Positions 41,201 to 55,210 of a stretch of 64,000 nt of DNA are shown here, piece after piece. Each line of letters opens with the position of its first letter. Within the stretch, counting starts at the first letter, position 1. Made by a program: the position numbers and the translations under genes. Source of the stretch: Tigriopus japonicus (lineage: Eukaryota; Arthropoda; Copepoda; Harpacticoida; Harpacticidae); the NCBI GenBank assembly GCA_010645155.1, contig CM021312.1:13473408-13537407 (forward strand), read 5' to 3'. Below the pieces are notes generated by a model. The model was not told the DNA's origin and did not search any database. It saw nothing but the letters and a program-made list of their open reading frames with translations.

Positions 41201-44200
41201 AATGAGGAAGGAAATCTTTTTTCAGGATGAGGAGATCCTCTTTAGATTCGTTTTTCGTACAAACCACTCAATCATTCCCTGACTTTGCTTCTGACTGAAA
41301 TATGGTTCTGCACTTTGGCTGACCTACATTCAACAAAGTCATCATCTCCTACTTCATTCCTACTAAACTTGCCGACAATCAAGATTGTGGAATAGAAATG
41401 TGACACATGTTGCTGAACGCGACCACATTATCCTCTGCAATGTGAAAAAATGCAACCCTCTTCATTTTAAATCCTAAACCTGATCAGTTACGTACAAGAG
41501 ACTTGAGTGGCAATCGCAGTACGGTCTAGCCAAATTGAATAGATGATGGTTGGATTTACAACGTATGTGGATGCATCCATGTCTCTTTCATCCAAACTCA
41601 GGGATTTTCATCTCAATTAAATGGTCGCAAAGTCATGAGGTATCCCGTTGCGTTGGTTTCTTTTTGACGTTTGATGTCCATGAACGTAAGAGTCATTGAG
41701 TGATCTAAACTTCGACTTGAGCTGATGACAAAGTGCTCGTAAGAAGGTCTTACAACAACTCAATCTCACGACATTTTACCGCCAAAAAAACACCACCCAT
41801 GCCTTTTGAACTTTTGTGTGCTCAGTTGAATGGAGTATTGAATCGGGGATTTGTTTCACAATTTTACTCCACAAACAAAAAACGAAGTTAAAGCATTCCA
41901 TTGGATAATCCTTTATACCTTGTACAATCTGAAAAGGCACAGAATCCATGGAGGAAAGAGAGGAAAAGAGGAAGGACGGAAGGAAGAAAAAAAGCGACTT
42001 GGATCGGCACCAGCAATGCCAAGGATTATCATTAACGTGATGATGAAGCAAGTTTTCTCACCAAAGAGTTGACAGGGATACTCTAAGCAAAGAACTCATT
42101 CAAGTGGCGCTCTTTTTTTCCTCTTCACTATGTGGTATGTAATACGCAATGTGCAGTTTCGTGCATGCATGCATTCATGTGCCATCGCATATATGCCGAA
42201 ATCTTGATTTGACGGGAGAAGAAGTCAGTGGATGGGCATGAGTTTTATCAGCACTTCAATCGCATTTAGCAATGACTAAAGCCACCCCACATACGTGCAT
42301 GTAGATGGGCCCTTTGAGCCTTTGAGACATCATCGTCATCCTTGCCCAGATGGACCGGATAGGCTCCACTTGTTTGCTCCCCATATGCCACATACTAATA
42401 ATGGCTTCATTAAAATGATTATCCCTCTCTGAGTCCCTTCAAAATGTGGAACGTCTTTCAAAGTCATCTTTCAATTGAATGTAAGCTCCATTTGTGGAGG
42501 GAGGCAAGGAAGGCGATGAAGAACTAGTCCTATGAACCGGTAACCTTGTAGGATACCCCATTTGGGCTACTTGGGGGTCCATGATTGTATGCAAGCTCAA
42601 GTAGTATGACAACGGGCATATCCGACAAAAACTGTGGTTCCTTTGGCTCCATACATTGACAAAGCTATGCTCGACGAGGATGTTGCTGATGATGATCGGG
42701 CAGATAATAATCATGTCAGTCTACGTAAATGAATTACACTGCTTGTTTTTGGCGGGACCTTCTGACAATTCCAACTTCCTACAATTTGTTTTGGAATTCC
42801 AAAAAGTTCCTTAAGGCTCCCCGTCTTTCACGGATATGCATAAAAGAGTTGCAACAGCCTACAGTGTGGAATGGTTTCTTTATAAAGTACATAATGTTTG
42901 GCTTCAGATTGAATAAATGGGCCAATTTCAAAGCCATCAATTTTCCGGCAATTTTCGATGTCTGAACTTAATCGACATACTTAAACCTGGGGTCAGAGTT
43001 TGGGAATTGAAATGAATGTGTTGAAGAGCCCACGATCTGCATGCGAAATAAGCGCTGGGAAATGCATTCCTAATGGTTGAGATTGTTTTTTTTTTTTTGT
43101 CTCAGCTGAACAAGACCTTAAAGATGACCACCCAACTATCAACCGAGGGCTTGACGGAGATTTCCAAGCATCTTTTGAAAACAACATTAAAAAGAGCCCC
43201 CTTGAACCCACAAACTAAATATTTTGAACACCATGGCTACATCGAAGCAAAGTGTTTTTATGATAATTGGCCAGGCAATTTTCCCTTTTAGAGTTCTCAT
43301 TCCAGGAGGTTTTGCTATAAGCTATATATCTTAATCCTCTGCGATCATCATTAGGTGAAAAGAAGTGGTTGGGGTGTCGCAGATGATGAATGATTCAATC
43401 CTCTTTCTTCCTCGAGAATGACAGACAACTTGGTAAATGGCTACTTTTCACGGCTGAGTTTGTTTCCACTTTAGTGTGTGCATGCATTTAGTACAACTCC
43501 ATGGAAACAACTTGCTTCACTCAGAGCTAATTTCAGTCTCGTTAGTCTCGTTACAGAGCCCATTGACAAGCGTATTACGTGGTGCGTAGGTTCCTCTGAG
43601 CAAGGGGAACTTGATTCTCGAGAGAAAGAGCGATGATAAGGCATTAACAAAATCTGCTAACTTTCCCCTCATTCAAACATGGACTAAGCCCGCCAGGCAA
43701 AATCCTCCATCTTTTTTTCTGTGCCTCACTGTTTCTGTATCTTAGCGAACTTGGAATGCGTTCTCCACAAAGACTCGATTGGGTTGTGCCGTACGTGTAT
43801 GTATGTGACCGCGTATGAAACCCACAGAGATGGCATTGTTTTGCTAATAATTGCTTAACTTCCCGAGTGTTTATTATTCTATGGACGTTCAGGTTTCCAC
43901 TTATCAAGTACTGACTCTCTCAGAGGTCGCTGAGTTGCTCTTGATTGGTTTCATGGTTGTGATGAAACTCGAATTCTGCAAGCGGACGACGACGCTCTTC
44001 TGATCTGAGATTCCTCCATTACAGAACATTGAGTCCCTTTCATCGAATCATCATGGCCAGATTTCTCTCACACTTTCAAATCGGACGTGAGTCTGAGGAC
44101 AACAGTCATCATCTCAAGCAAGTTTGAAAGTAAAACTTCCCTCTCCTCATTCCCTTTCAATAGAAATTGTATGTAGCTTGCATGTACTACGTGCACTACT

Positions 44201-44823
44201 CGTCCGCACGTTTGAACGGAAAAAATTGCACTGGCCTTTCTATCGCATCTAGATGATCACAAAGAGCCGTTTTGGACTACTAATTTGACAATAAAAATCC
44301 GTGTGGTAGCTTTAAAATTGAGCACCGGCAATTAAAATCGCTTCTTGAGCATTGCTTCTCCTCTGAGCTTGAATTTTGAAATTCAACAAACCATTTAAGT
44401 TCTGTTATCGATCTGGCGCTCATTTGGCTTCCAATAGACATTGAGAGGATCTCGAACCAGAGGCAAAAGCCTCTGAGAGAGCTCGGCTTTTCTACCGTGG
44501 AATGTGCCCAACTAGTAGATTGCATGCATGCACGCATCATGCAGGAACCCCAGTTCATACTGCATATATAATAGTACACGTTCTAGTTGGCGGCGGTTGT
44601 GTGGTGGTGTGATAGCGGTACTTCTGATAGAGTTAGGTCAATTTGCGTGTGAGACTTGGTGAGAGAGTCGTTCCAGAGGTCCGTTCATTTCGTGCCAAGC
44701 GTGGTTTTTAACTGGACGGGGGGCTTTAGTCTTGAGCAACAATCATGGGGCCCTGAGCCAATGGGCCGAGGCATCTTGATTTCAAGATTTCCTTTCAGAG
44801 GCAAAACCAGCCAGAGGGTAAAT

Positions 44824-44852
44824 GGTTAGTTAGTTAGTTAGTTGGTTGGTTG
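44824..44852. repeat. (GTTA)n/(GGTT)n tandem repeat
   Basis: About seven tetranucleotide units changing from GTTA to GGTT. Confidence 0.85.
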
Positions 44853-45664
44853 ACTCTCGAGTTTGTATTGCCGAGAAGCCAGCCAGGCAACCAACCCATC
44901 CCAGTTCAAGGTAGTGCATACGGCACAAATCCTCCTAAACAAAAAGAGTCCCGTTTGAACGAAGGGAAACCATATTTCATGACCACCATCGGAGGATGAT
45001 CTTTTTGAGGAGTCAAATACTGTGCACCAAAGTTCAAGCTGCCGACGCCGATGATGATGATGCTTGTTGTGGTAGTGGGGCTAGTGGCTGTATGTAATGA
45101 TCATGATGATGGAATCCCTTCATTTTAGAACCACTTGAGCTATTTCTCCACCGATTCATCTTCTTTCAATGACTGATTCTGGTTTTCTTCGTGGGCAGGC
45201 CACCCTCATTATGGCTTTGTTCTTGAAGTTCTGATGGATCAGGGTGCGTGCTGCCATCTCAGTGTCATTGATTTGAATGATTTCTTCATCATCCCACAAT
45301 TACTTTGCAATTACATTGATCCATGGATGATCTCTTTCATTCCTTGAGACTGATAAGTGGCAAAGCACGATGAATGGCATTTGCCACCTCATCCAGAAGA
45401 ACAACATTGACGACGAGCGGAAACACAGGCCATATTCAACATGTCCTTCTTAAGGACAAGCACTCATCCAAGCTCTAGTGTTCATAACGGCCTTGGAAAT
45501 CCAAGATTTCTCACCAATAACGCTAGAACGATGCAGTCGCATGATCTGCATACAATATGGACACATCATCCAAGTTGTTGGAAATCGTCATTTTCGTTGC
45601 TCCCCTCCCCATCTTGACTCACTTTTTCCTTCAGCTTCACACACATCCAGTATGTCGTTGGTAC

Positions 45665-45684
45665 CTTTCTTTCTTTCTTTCTTC
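45665..45684. repeat. (CTTT)n microsatellite
   Basis: Five tandem CTTT-type units in the gene-poor interval. Confidence 0.85.
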
Positions 45685-48414
45685 CCTCCCTTCTCCCTTT
45701 CAATTCTTTCTTTGGGTAAACGTCACCAGGAAAACTTTACTACGTAGTATGTACTACGGTACATCATCCCATGTTGCAAGGTAAGGATGGGCAAGGAGGT
45801 GAAGGCGAGATCCCTATAACTGTTGTTGCTCAGGTGGCTTGATTTTCGAGTGTTTTGGTATTTCGCTTTGGGCAGGAAAACGCCTATTTCCCCTAACTGT
45901 ATGTGTTGTTCATTCGCAGCTCGTATGGTTTGAGCTCAATGGTTGGGGAGCACACACACTCTTCGCAGTCTAGCCTCTCACACTCTCTTCAGAGTCTCGA
46001 ACAAATGAAAATCGGTCGTACTTCGTACGCTCTCTGATTTACTTCAGGATGGGACTCTGAAATCAGATGGAGAATGATGGGGAGCAACAACACCTACCTA
46101 CAAAGTCGAGAAAGACACAATGGGCACATATCATCCATTATGATCATCAGAATCGATTTCTTTGATGTTGCTCCACGAGCCTCCGTTGGCTTCGTCATCG
46201 CCACGGATTTAACCTACCTACTACATTCCTTCCAGTGCAGATCCTTTAATTAGAGGACCACACCTTCATGGGAACGTTCAAAAGACAAACCCGAGGCTGG
46301 CATCTGAAACTCGAATAAGTCTAAAAATTGCACTTTTTCCCCCTACTTTACCCCAAACGAAGACTAGCAGAATTCTTCGTCCGAGAACTTGTATAGTAGA
46401 TCTGGTAGTTGTTCATTCACAGATGTGGAGTTCAGAGCGAGTGGGTAGATGAAGACGAATGCATGTAGGAAGCAGAAGACGAGACCCTTAGCAAAATGTT
46501 GCAGACCCGAGATTGAATCAGTCCGAGATTGGCATATTTCTTTGTATGACAAGCGATGGCAGAGGTATTTTGGAAAACCACTCTTGGATGTGGCACAAAA
46601 CTAACAATCCAACAAAGCGATCAGTTAGACTAAAGTTGATGGCTCGAGATTTGTCGTTCTCAATTAAAGCGGCATCAACATCTAACGGAGAAGCTTATCC
46701 TTGAGAGGACCTTCAGAGGGATGCCAATCAAATTAAAAAAAATCGTGCTTGAGAATCGAACGATAGAACTTCATTGAACGAGAATGGAAAGCTAGTGTGA
46801 AAAGGAAAATGCGTAAAATAATATCTCGTCACATATGATGAATCATTCTTGGACAGCAAATAATTCTAAGGTTAGTGGAATTATTAGCGAAGGACTTGAT
46901 GCTTGAAAGTACACGTGCGAAAATAGGCCGACATGGCCCTGAGCCTGAATGTGATTTACAAGTGGGAAGAAGAGGGTGATAATCAGCATCATAGAAGCTC
47001 TATCATCATATCTCAAACGATTCTGATGATGTTATTCAAGAAAGAACCAATTGCATCCAAGCTTGGGAAAACGAATGCCATTGTTCTCGTCGTGCAGCTT
47101 CTTTGACTAAGGAATTGTGAGTCTGAAATCTAAGCAAATGCCACTTTCAATGGGCCTCAAAGAGCCAAACCATCTGATTACGTTCTCTCTTCCTATTTCT
47201 CGAGGCTGAATTATACATTTCGGCAGGTTTGGAAAGAATTGGGCAAGGACTCCAGTAATCTCGCGTCTCTAATGGCGGTAATTAATGATTTTCAGATGAA
47301 TTGTTTAATTGGAATCTAATCTTATTCGCTACGATCTCAACATCCATTAGCACACATTTAAGTTGGGCAAACGCTCTCATCCTACATATATAGGGCTCCA
47401 TCCACATTTGTTTGAAGCGCAAGTTTCAAAGTCCCAAGATGAAGTAATGAATGCATTGTGTGCCAAATAAAATCTTTCAGATTCCTCATGGAAAAAAGAT
47501 GCTTCCAGTGAAAAGAGAAGACGGATTGCCATTGAGAGTAGACGCAGCTTCCACAGAAGAAAGATGTTGAAGAGATACCATAGCAGTTCTCGTCAAAAGA
47601 GCTCGACTGAATCGAAAGAAAGTCCAAGAGCCCCCTCGTTCCTCCTACATGAGGCCAATTGATTTGCTTCCTGAATATTTGTTTAGTCGACTAAACGCAA
47701 TCGTGACGAAACCATTCCCAGGGAAATTTGCATCCTTTCCCTGTCCGTTTTTTCTCCGGTTCGCTTTGGGGTTCACCGTTGAGGAGCACAAATACTCACT
47801 TTCTAAATATTAGTATTGACGAAAAAATCATCACGAACAGTCATAATGGTGTCCAGAAATCTCGAGTAATGAAACTCTTTCTGTCTCCCCAATGAAGATA
47901 TCCTTTTCCAAAATTGATCCCTATTCGATCACCGGGATGGAATGAGTTTAAGACGACACCATTTGAATTGATTTTTTTTCTTCTGTGTCATGGGCCATGG
48001 CTCGTTGATCTTCTTTTCGTAAGGTCTTTTGAGAAGCATTCACATCTCCCCCTTTTGACTCATGATGCCACAAAGAAGATGGATTATTTGCAGGACATTG
48101 AACATAAATGCTCGACTTGGCTTTTCGAGGTCGCCACCGGAACTTCCAGATGAGCATCGTCATTAGTTAGTAGCTACTGATTCCGGTCTTGAACTCGTTA
48201 TACTCCTCATAACTAAGGTATCTACAATCATTCCAAGTCTGCGAAATAAGCTTTTCGTTTACATCGGTCTATTTCTAATTATTATAACTAGAGAAGGATG
48301 AGCTACAATACGTGCGTCATGTTGAAGGCATTTATGCCTGTTTCTGGGTTGGAACGGGGATTCCCGGATGATGTTTCATTACCATCTGACAACTGAATAG
48401 AATATAAGGGACAT

Positions 48415-48600
48415 TCACAAGTGGCTCATGTGTGGCGAGGAATTGGCCATCGATCTGGCTTTTTTGAACTTTCGCTCGCTTTGACGAACAACCGCGGACT
48501 CAGGCTGACTGACTGATCTGGAATTATCGTCGATTGCAGCGTCAGAAGGTCTAGATTTCTGAAATGAGTTCTCATCAAGGAATGCATGCAAACGAGTCAT
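48415..48600 (-). CDS. Possible small exon or micro-ORF
   Basis: The ATG at 48600 opens 61 codons with balanced codon use (MTRLHAFLDENSFQKSRPSD..., basic Ser-rich end) and a stop at 48415. The composition looks more coding than its surroundings. No homology is recognised, so it is kept only as a candidate. Confidence 0.2.
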   Translation of the reverse strand: MTRLHAFLDENSFQKSRPSDAAIDDNSRSVSQPESAVVRQSERKFKKARSMANSSPHMSHL

Positions 48601-49483
48601 GATGATGAAAAACGGTGATGATGACGATAGAGCTAGTGGTGCTAAGGATATTGGTGGTTACACTATAATTTACTCAAGCTACGCCCATTCACACTGACAG
48701 CGAGAATCGTGAAAAATTAAAACTGATTTGACTCATTTAAAGTAATGAGGCCATATTACCTTCAGATCAGGTGAGAAATCGTTTTCACCTTGCTTTGTTG
48801 TAAAAAAACAAGAGAGGCACCTTTTTCACAAGACTAGGGGAGAAAACTCTTCCAAAGTCTGGCTTAAACGAAGGAAATTCTCGAAATGGCAGGCACAATT
48901 GGCTACGTCCTCATTTCCAAAACATTCGTAGGTGCATATCTAAACAGTGGTGGACTAGCAATCCACCTAGGTCTAGCACTTTGTATGTAAAAGATAGGAA
49001 TACCTATTAGCATCGATTCTTGTCGACGACTATCTTTGAATAGATCAGACCATTTGGTCGTTGAGCGAATTTTTTTTCTACGGCATCCACGGTCTCGCTC
49101 GCTCATCAAAGTGGAGAGCTTGGTTTGTTATCGACTCTCTCTTTCTTGTGGTTGGTTGAAAAGAGAGCATTCGAGATATTTATTATTCTAGATCAAGCCC
49201 AACTGCAACCCGTCAATTAGATTTTCGAAACTCGTGAGTCCAATGGCCAGGCCTTTGTGGGGACGCCATAAATAACCTCCTTTCCATTCAAAAGTACCGA
49301 GTACTTCGTATTGGCATTTGGCATTCCTTATCCATGTACTGACTGTCGTTATGTACCAACACAAAACAATGCATTGAAGGGGATCATCAATGAGGAAAAG
49401 AAGTCGTTCAGGGTGCACTTGTTGAGAAGGAAAGATGTTTATCACCAACTCCACGACCCACTATAAATATTGGTTCTAGAATC

Positions 49484-49521
49484 GATGGATGGATGGATAG
49501 ATGGATGGTTGGATGGTTGGA
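49484..49521. repeat. (GATG)n/(GATGGTTG) tandem repeat
   Basis: Tandem GATG units passing into GGTTGGAT units. Confidence 0.85.
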
Positions 49522-51109
49522 CGACAGAGGGAGGGCGCAAAGGAGCATGTCAGACTCAAGAGAATGTTTGTGAGAGGCAACATCAAAATCATCGTTAACT
49601 CAGGCTGCCACTTCAAAGCCCCCAACCAGCTAGCTAGCTTGTCTCTTACCGCATCTATCTAGACTTCTAAAATTTGCTGGGGATACACTAGAGTGCAAAC
49701 TCAGAGCAGATTCTGGTCAGATCAAATTGGTCGTCCATGCGTGACAAGGATGTCCATGAGTGTTGCTCCTTTCAATTTAAGTCAAGGATCAAATCAGACA
49801 GGGCATGTCGTTCCTCCGTTCAAAACCACCATAACCACAATCACTGGCTCACTACTGAGGCCCATTCATTTTTCCAATCTTGAGGGATACACAAAAAAAT
49901 CAAGCCAAAAAAAGCGGAAGAAACGACTTCTGGTGTGTATGTGTGTGTCTCGAATTGGCCTCACAATTGGTTTGCCCTTGTCAAAGACCTTCGGTCTGAT
50001 CGTAACAGTGATTTGGACCTGGGATTTCTGGCAGAACAGGGAGGAAAGAATCCGGCCCAAGGGCTGCTAAATATGTGTGAAATACTTGCTCATGGCATTT
50101 TTTGAAATTGGATACCCATTGCCTGAAGATAGAGAGCAATTTTCAATCACATTTCAAGATTGGATCATGTTCAAGTCACGATTTGCATTATTAAGGCATC
50201 CCAGATTCATAATGGTCTTTTTTTCGGAAGATTGCGTGACACCAATCGACTTTTTGGACCAGTTTGCAATACATTTGCACAGATAATTTGGCTTGTGATT
50301 AGCATCGATAGGGTGTAGAAGCATTTTGTTCTCTTAAAATGTTTGACAAAGCTCTCAAACCAAAAATATTTTAGTGTTGCTCAACCTCTTGGAATGAGCT
50401 TTCAAATATATATGAATAAATATCTTTTCGTGAAGTTTTATTCAAAATCAGGTACTGCTACAATTGAGGAATACATTTGAGCCGCTAGGTTTACCAAAAG
50501 GAAATCTGATTTATTTTAAGTTAGGTTAGAGTAATAAGTAGGGGTCGAACAAAGTAGCAAAGCTACAAAATCCACCAAAAATTGCAACACATCGCCATTT
50601 GAATTCAGCAACTTCTCGATTTTTTATGCATCAAAGAGCAACTTTTAGCATTTTCCAGTCTCGATCAATTTAATCTTGTTCAAATTACATATCCGCACGT
50701 ACTTTTTTTACAGGACAATTTCAAAGAAGTGATAGATTTTTCAGATTTTGGAATATTTTTTGCAAAACAAAACTGTGTTCTTAAGGAAGCCAAAACTTGA
50801 AAGAAAAGTTGAACTTGAGATTACAAACTTTTGCCCAGAATAAAGACAAATATCTGGCCAACTGGGCCAAAGATAGCAAGTTTCGTCGAAGTGGGTGCAA
50901 CTTTTAACAAAAAATATTGCAACTTTGGGGCTGAAAAAAAAACCAGCAATTTTGGTGCCAAATTTTTGAGAAAATAATTTTACTTACAATTTGAGAAAAA
51001 GTTTCATTATCTCAAATAGTCTCCGAAGCTAAAAAACGACTTTCTTTTATTTTGGAAGTAGAAGAAGAAGGGTTCCAATGTCTGCATCAAGCCAGAAAAT
51101 CGTTTCTAT

Positions 51110-51160
51110 GTCGTCATCGCCATCACTATCATCGTCATCATCATCATCATTATTATTACT
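51110..51160. repeat. (CAT/TCA)n triplet repeat
   Basis: Imperfect triplet run CGTCATCGCCATCA... ending in ATTATTATT. Confidence 0.85.
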
Positions 51161-54100
51161 TCCCCCAACAATTGTTGGCAGTGCAAGGCTAGGCAATGAT
51201 GGTTTTGCAAGTGGACGATTTTGTTTCCCTCCAAATCTCCTAGTATAACTATCATGACTAAGTATGCTCTTTTGTGGGTGTTTCGACCATTTCACAACGT
51301 GAGCCCACCTCGAACCCAATCATTTATTGGCCATTAGGGCTCTTCATTTCTCCACGGTTTTCAACTCAGAGCTCGTTGAATCCCAGCTGCTCGAAAAATA
51401 TTGTGCAAAATCTCTTCCCTTTTCTTTTTGAAAACATTATAGAGGGATCGACCTAGAAAGTCTTTGTTGTAGCCTTGTTACAATATTCGAATTCGATATC
51501 TGAGCATGAATTGGCTTTGGTAAACACATCACTCAGAAGGGGTTGACATGGTCGGAATGCTTTGGAAAATATCTGCACATCACAAGTATCCAATCTCCTT
51601 TGCTCAAGAATTGATCCGTCACAATGCCAAAATTCTTTTCCTCGTTTTTTCTTTCTGTTGAGGCTAAATAAATGGCCATTGTCTAAAGGAATTGGTTTGT
51701 TTCCGGTTGATGCGACCTTTTCTGATCAATCTCTCTTCCAGATGCTGCAAGCAGACCCTCCTCATTCATGAGCATTCAAATCCGCCTCAAGAAATCGCAA
51801 GATGGCCTTAGCTAACAAGCCAATCAATCAAATCAGATTTGCTTCCAAAAATATGAAGATGAATCGAAATTCGAGGTTAAGTCAACACGAGGTATGAATG
51901 GGCTTCTGCCAAGAACACGAAGGAGGTCAAGTGGAAACGAGAATGAGAAATGTCTTCTGACTGCTTCAAGGCGATAATCGTGGTCTCCGCGTGTTCGTAT
52001 TTCATCGAGTTGTTGTGGAGTAGTGTCAGTGTATACAGATGTATCTAGGCTTCTCAGAGATAATTACCTGCCTAAATGTGACACATTTTCCGAGACTTGG
52101 TTGGACCTTCCGGATGGCGAATCAAGGTGATTCGATCTTCCATCCATCTTTGGCTCATACCACGCATTTTTCACCAACCAAACACTCAAACGAGACCATT
52201 TCCCTTGCCCATATGTTTTGGTCCATTCCAACAATCAGTGATTAGGAACATCTCATCAAAATTCTTTCCACACAATGGAAGCAGTCACCTCATTTCGGAA
52301 TATTCCATCCCAATGAACCAAATCCATCATGACGTGGACTTTAGGGGAGTTACAAATCGATTTAGTTCCTTTTTCGAGACAAAAAAACACGAGATATTTC
52401 GAAAAATACTCTCGTTCCACGGCAGGTGACATGTCTTTCGAGTTCACTTTTGGTCATCCGATTTGTGATTGCTCAAGCAACAAGTGTCGTGAGCATCATT
52501 GTACTTTAAGCATTTACTCTGATTCCCGAACAACTAAATATGAAAATATGGCATTCGAAGGATCAACAGAATAAAACGAGGAGAATTAAGGATCAGAATG
52601 ACTTCCTGGTTCATCTGAGAGGCACATGAATAAGGAGAGATTTAGCATCGAGACTCTTTTGAGTCTCCAAACGTGCACATACAAAGTACATCTCCGCTGC
52701 AATCGGTGCAAATGGCCTCCTGGAACTTCGAAATGATGAGGTGTTTGACCAACATTATCCCGCTTGTGGGTTGGTTTGGCCTGAAACAGGGGAATGCCCA
52801 TAGCGGAGGATTTGTCGTATCGACTAATTGCTTTGGACTCGGTCTTCCAAATCGAATAACAATCTGTCTCGGTCTACCAATAATAATAATGGTGTGTTCA
52901 TGTCCTTAGTGCACATGATTGGTATATACGAATTGTTGAGATACTTCATCGTGACTAAATTTATCTCATCGATTCCGAGACAACGACTGGACCCGCAATT
53001 GTTCCCATGACTTGACCACCACCACTACTACTATCGCCACATATGATGATGAACACGTATAGTACTTAAACACCGATTCGTTTCACATCAAATCATTGAT
53101 TGGAGACACAGGGCCCTTGATTAGAGGTAATATCCAATCGCCATGGTCAAGGCGGAAAGGAATCTAGGATCCATCTCAGGCAATACCAGAGGGGAAAAAG
53201 AAGAAAATCTAATCCATCGGTTTGCATTTAGGTAAGTACAAGCTAATCCCCTCAGCACTTAACATATGACGTTGTCATCAATAGGGCTAGCCGTGAATTC
53301 TTGTTGATCAGTTAGTCTTTTTGACATTCAACTCGTGCTCCTCGAGTTGTCTTGAACTAGCGTTTACAAATTCATATTCATGCCAGAACTATTATAGCGA
53401 TATTCCAAACATACATACATAAGACATTCCTATGTTACTGAGTCTGTGTCTTCCGAAATGTCTACAGACGTAGTTGTGAATGCCAACATGGATTTGATTA
53501 TTCCTGTATTAGGTCGGAGGAGAAGAAGAAGGAGGAGGATGGTGGCATCAGGGAGCCTCATTTATTTCTTCGTTTGTAAAATCTGCAGAGATGGTGTCCT
53601 TAAAACACAGCGCGAGACCCAAACACGTTAAGGAACAATTTGAAAACAAATTTGGAGATGAGTCGGCCAACTGTGAAGCAAATGGATCCACAGGAAGCTT
53701 CACTCAAATGCCAATCCAACCAGATTGTACATAACGTGTCCTTAAGTGGGAAAATTACTATTTGAATAAGATTAGACTTTAGGGACCATTTCAATGTCGC
53801 CAAGCTTGAAGTGGTTGTGTTGGTCACAATCAAAGAAAGGTACGCTAGATAAGTATATTTTATTCTGGCACGTTCTCAAATTATCTATCTTTTGGGTAGG
53901 TGGGGTGGGGTTTCCATTAGGGCAAGTACCGAAGTGAATATACCTCGAGTACGTACTCCCGCTATCTAATTAGATTTAAGGGCAACCTATCGAGTAAATG
54001 TGCCAACGAGATAGGCCTACAGATGATCGTTGTTAATGTTGACGATGCTCTTTGCTACTTCATGAAACTCGTGAGAGACTGTCTATAATCGTGCAAAAAT

Positions 54101-55141
54101 GGACGACGTACTCACACTCTTTTTTTCTCTCTCTTCATTTTGATACCAGTTCAGTACGAACGGAACATTCATGATTGTTGCATGAGCTCATTCACTCGTT
54201 CACACTCGTCTCCGTGATCTTTAGCGAAGCATTAAAATTATCAACTGACTTAAAAGGACCTCTGAACTTGAATGGTTGAGAGGTGTCGAACAGGATTGCA
54301 ATTTATCCACTCGTTGAGCCTGTATCCTTGACTTAAATGCGCTCAAATGGATTTAGCAAGATGTTCAAGGCGCACAATCTTTCTTAACTTAGTTGTTGTT
54401 CTAATGTGGCTTGAATCAAACCTCAATCAATGTCAGAAAGTAGTTTTCTACCGCACAATGCCAAGTTCAAGAGACTTAATGGTTTTAGTCCATCCATCCA
54501 AACAGAGGACAGCTAAGCTAAGATGCTTCGAGGAGGACACAAAGTTTTGACTGATGATGATGATAGTATCGATCGTTTTGTGAGGTGATGGTTTTCTTGG
54601 CACAGAGTATTGAGATATTGGTTCTTGTCTTTGTGGTCAATAATTGCATGCTTTCATTCACCTGTCTCGCATGGTGAATGAAGATTGTAAGGGAGCGAAC
54701 CGACAACAGGTGTTGATTTAGCTCCAAGATGAAAGTGAAAACCTCGGCCTCGTTGATTAAATTCACCATCCCTCGTCAAAAGGAATGAGAGTCCTAGTTA
54801 GCTGATAAATCACGGATCAAAACGTGGCCCAGTTGGATGATGTGAGGGGTAAATGAAATTCTGCTCTGGTTACCACCGATCCTTTTGGTAATTCTGTTCT
54901 TATATTATTGCCGGCAAGTTGAACGGACTACTAGCCATAAGAGGAAGAAACGGAGGAAGGAAGTGCGATTAGTTCGAGGGTGACGTTCTTCACAAAATCA
55001 ATTGAAGCATCGCTAATTCAATGGTCTTTCAAGTCAAAGCGTTTGCCGACGAAATATCCGAAAATGTCACACCATGATACATTTTACTTGTAAAATAATT
55101 GATTCCTCCGAGATGAAATGGGGAACACTTTTGAGCCTGAC

Positions 55142-55210
55142 AGTAGATAGTATATGAGAGTTCCAATATCATTTTTTCTGCATTTTGTGACCGACACCTA
55201 TATCTCTCAT
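55142..55210 (+). repeat. Left terminal inverted repeat of the Polinton
   Basis: About 69 bp pairing with 59825-59893. It contains the block GTGACCGACACCTATATCTC, identical in both ends. The polymerase ORF starts inside it. Confidence 0.88.

Larger units (their letters stand above)
38300..48400. other. Gene-poor interval, part 1
   Basis: About 10 kb with only scattered ORFs under 115 codons, none with recognisable domains or good splice context. It contains simple repeats (GTTA/GGTT at 44824, CTTT at 45665) and many GATGAT runs. It could be a long intron, cis-regulatory DNA or plain spacer. Confidence 0.5.
48401..55135. other. Gene-poor interval, part 2
   Basis: 6.7 kb with simple repeats and short ORFs only. 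50400-51050 is notably AT-rich and may be old transposon sequence without recognisable ends. Confidence 0.45.

Noticed and set aside
49693..50070. 125-codon ORF in the gene-poor region
   Set aside because: Low-quality reading with simple basic runs, no domain, and an equally long antisense frame; probably chance.
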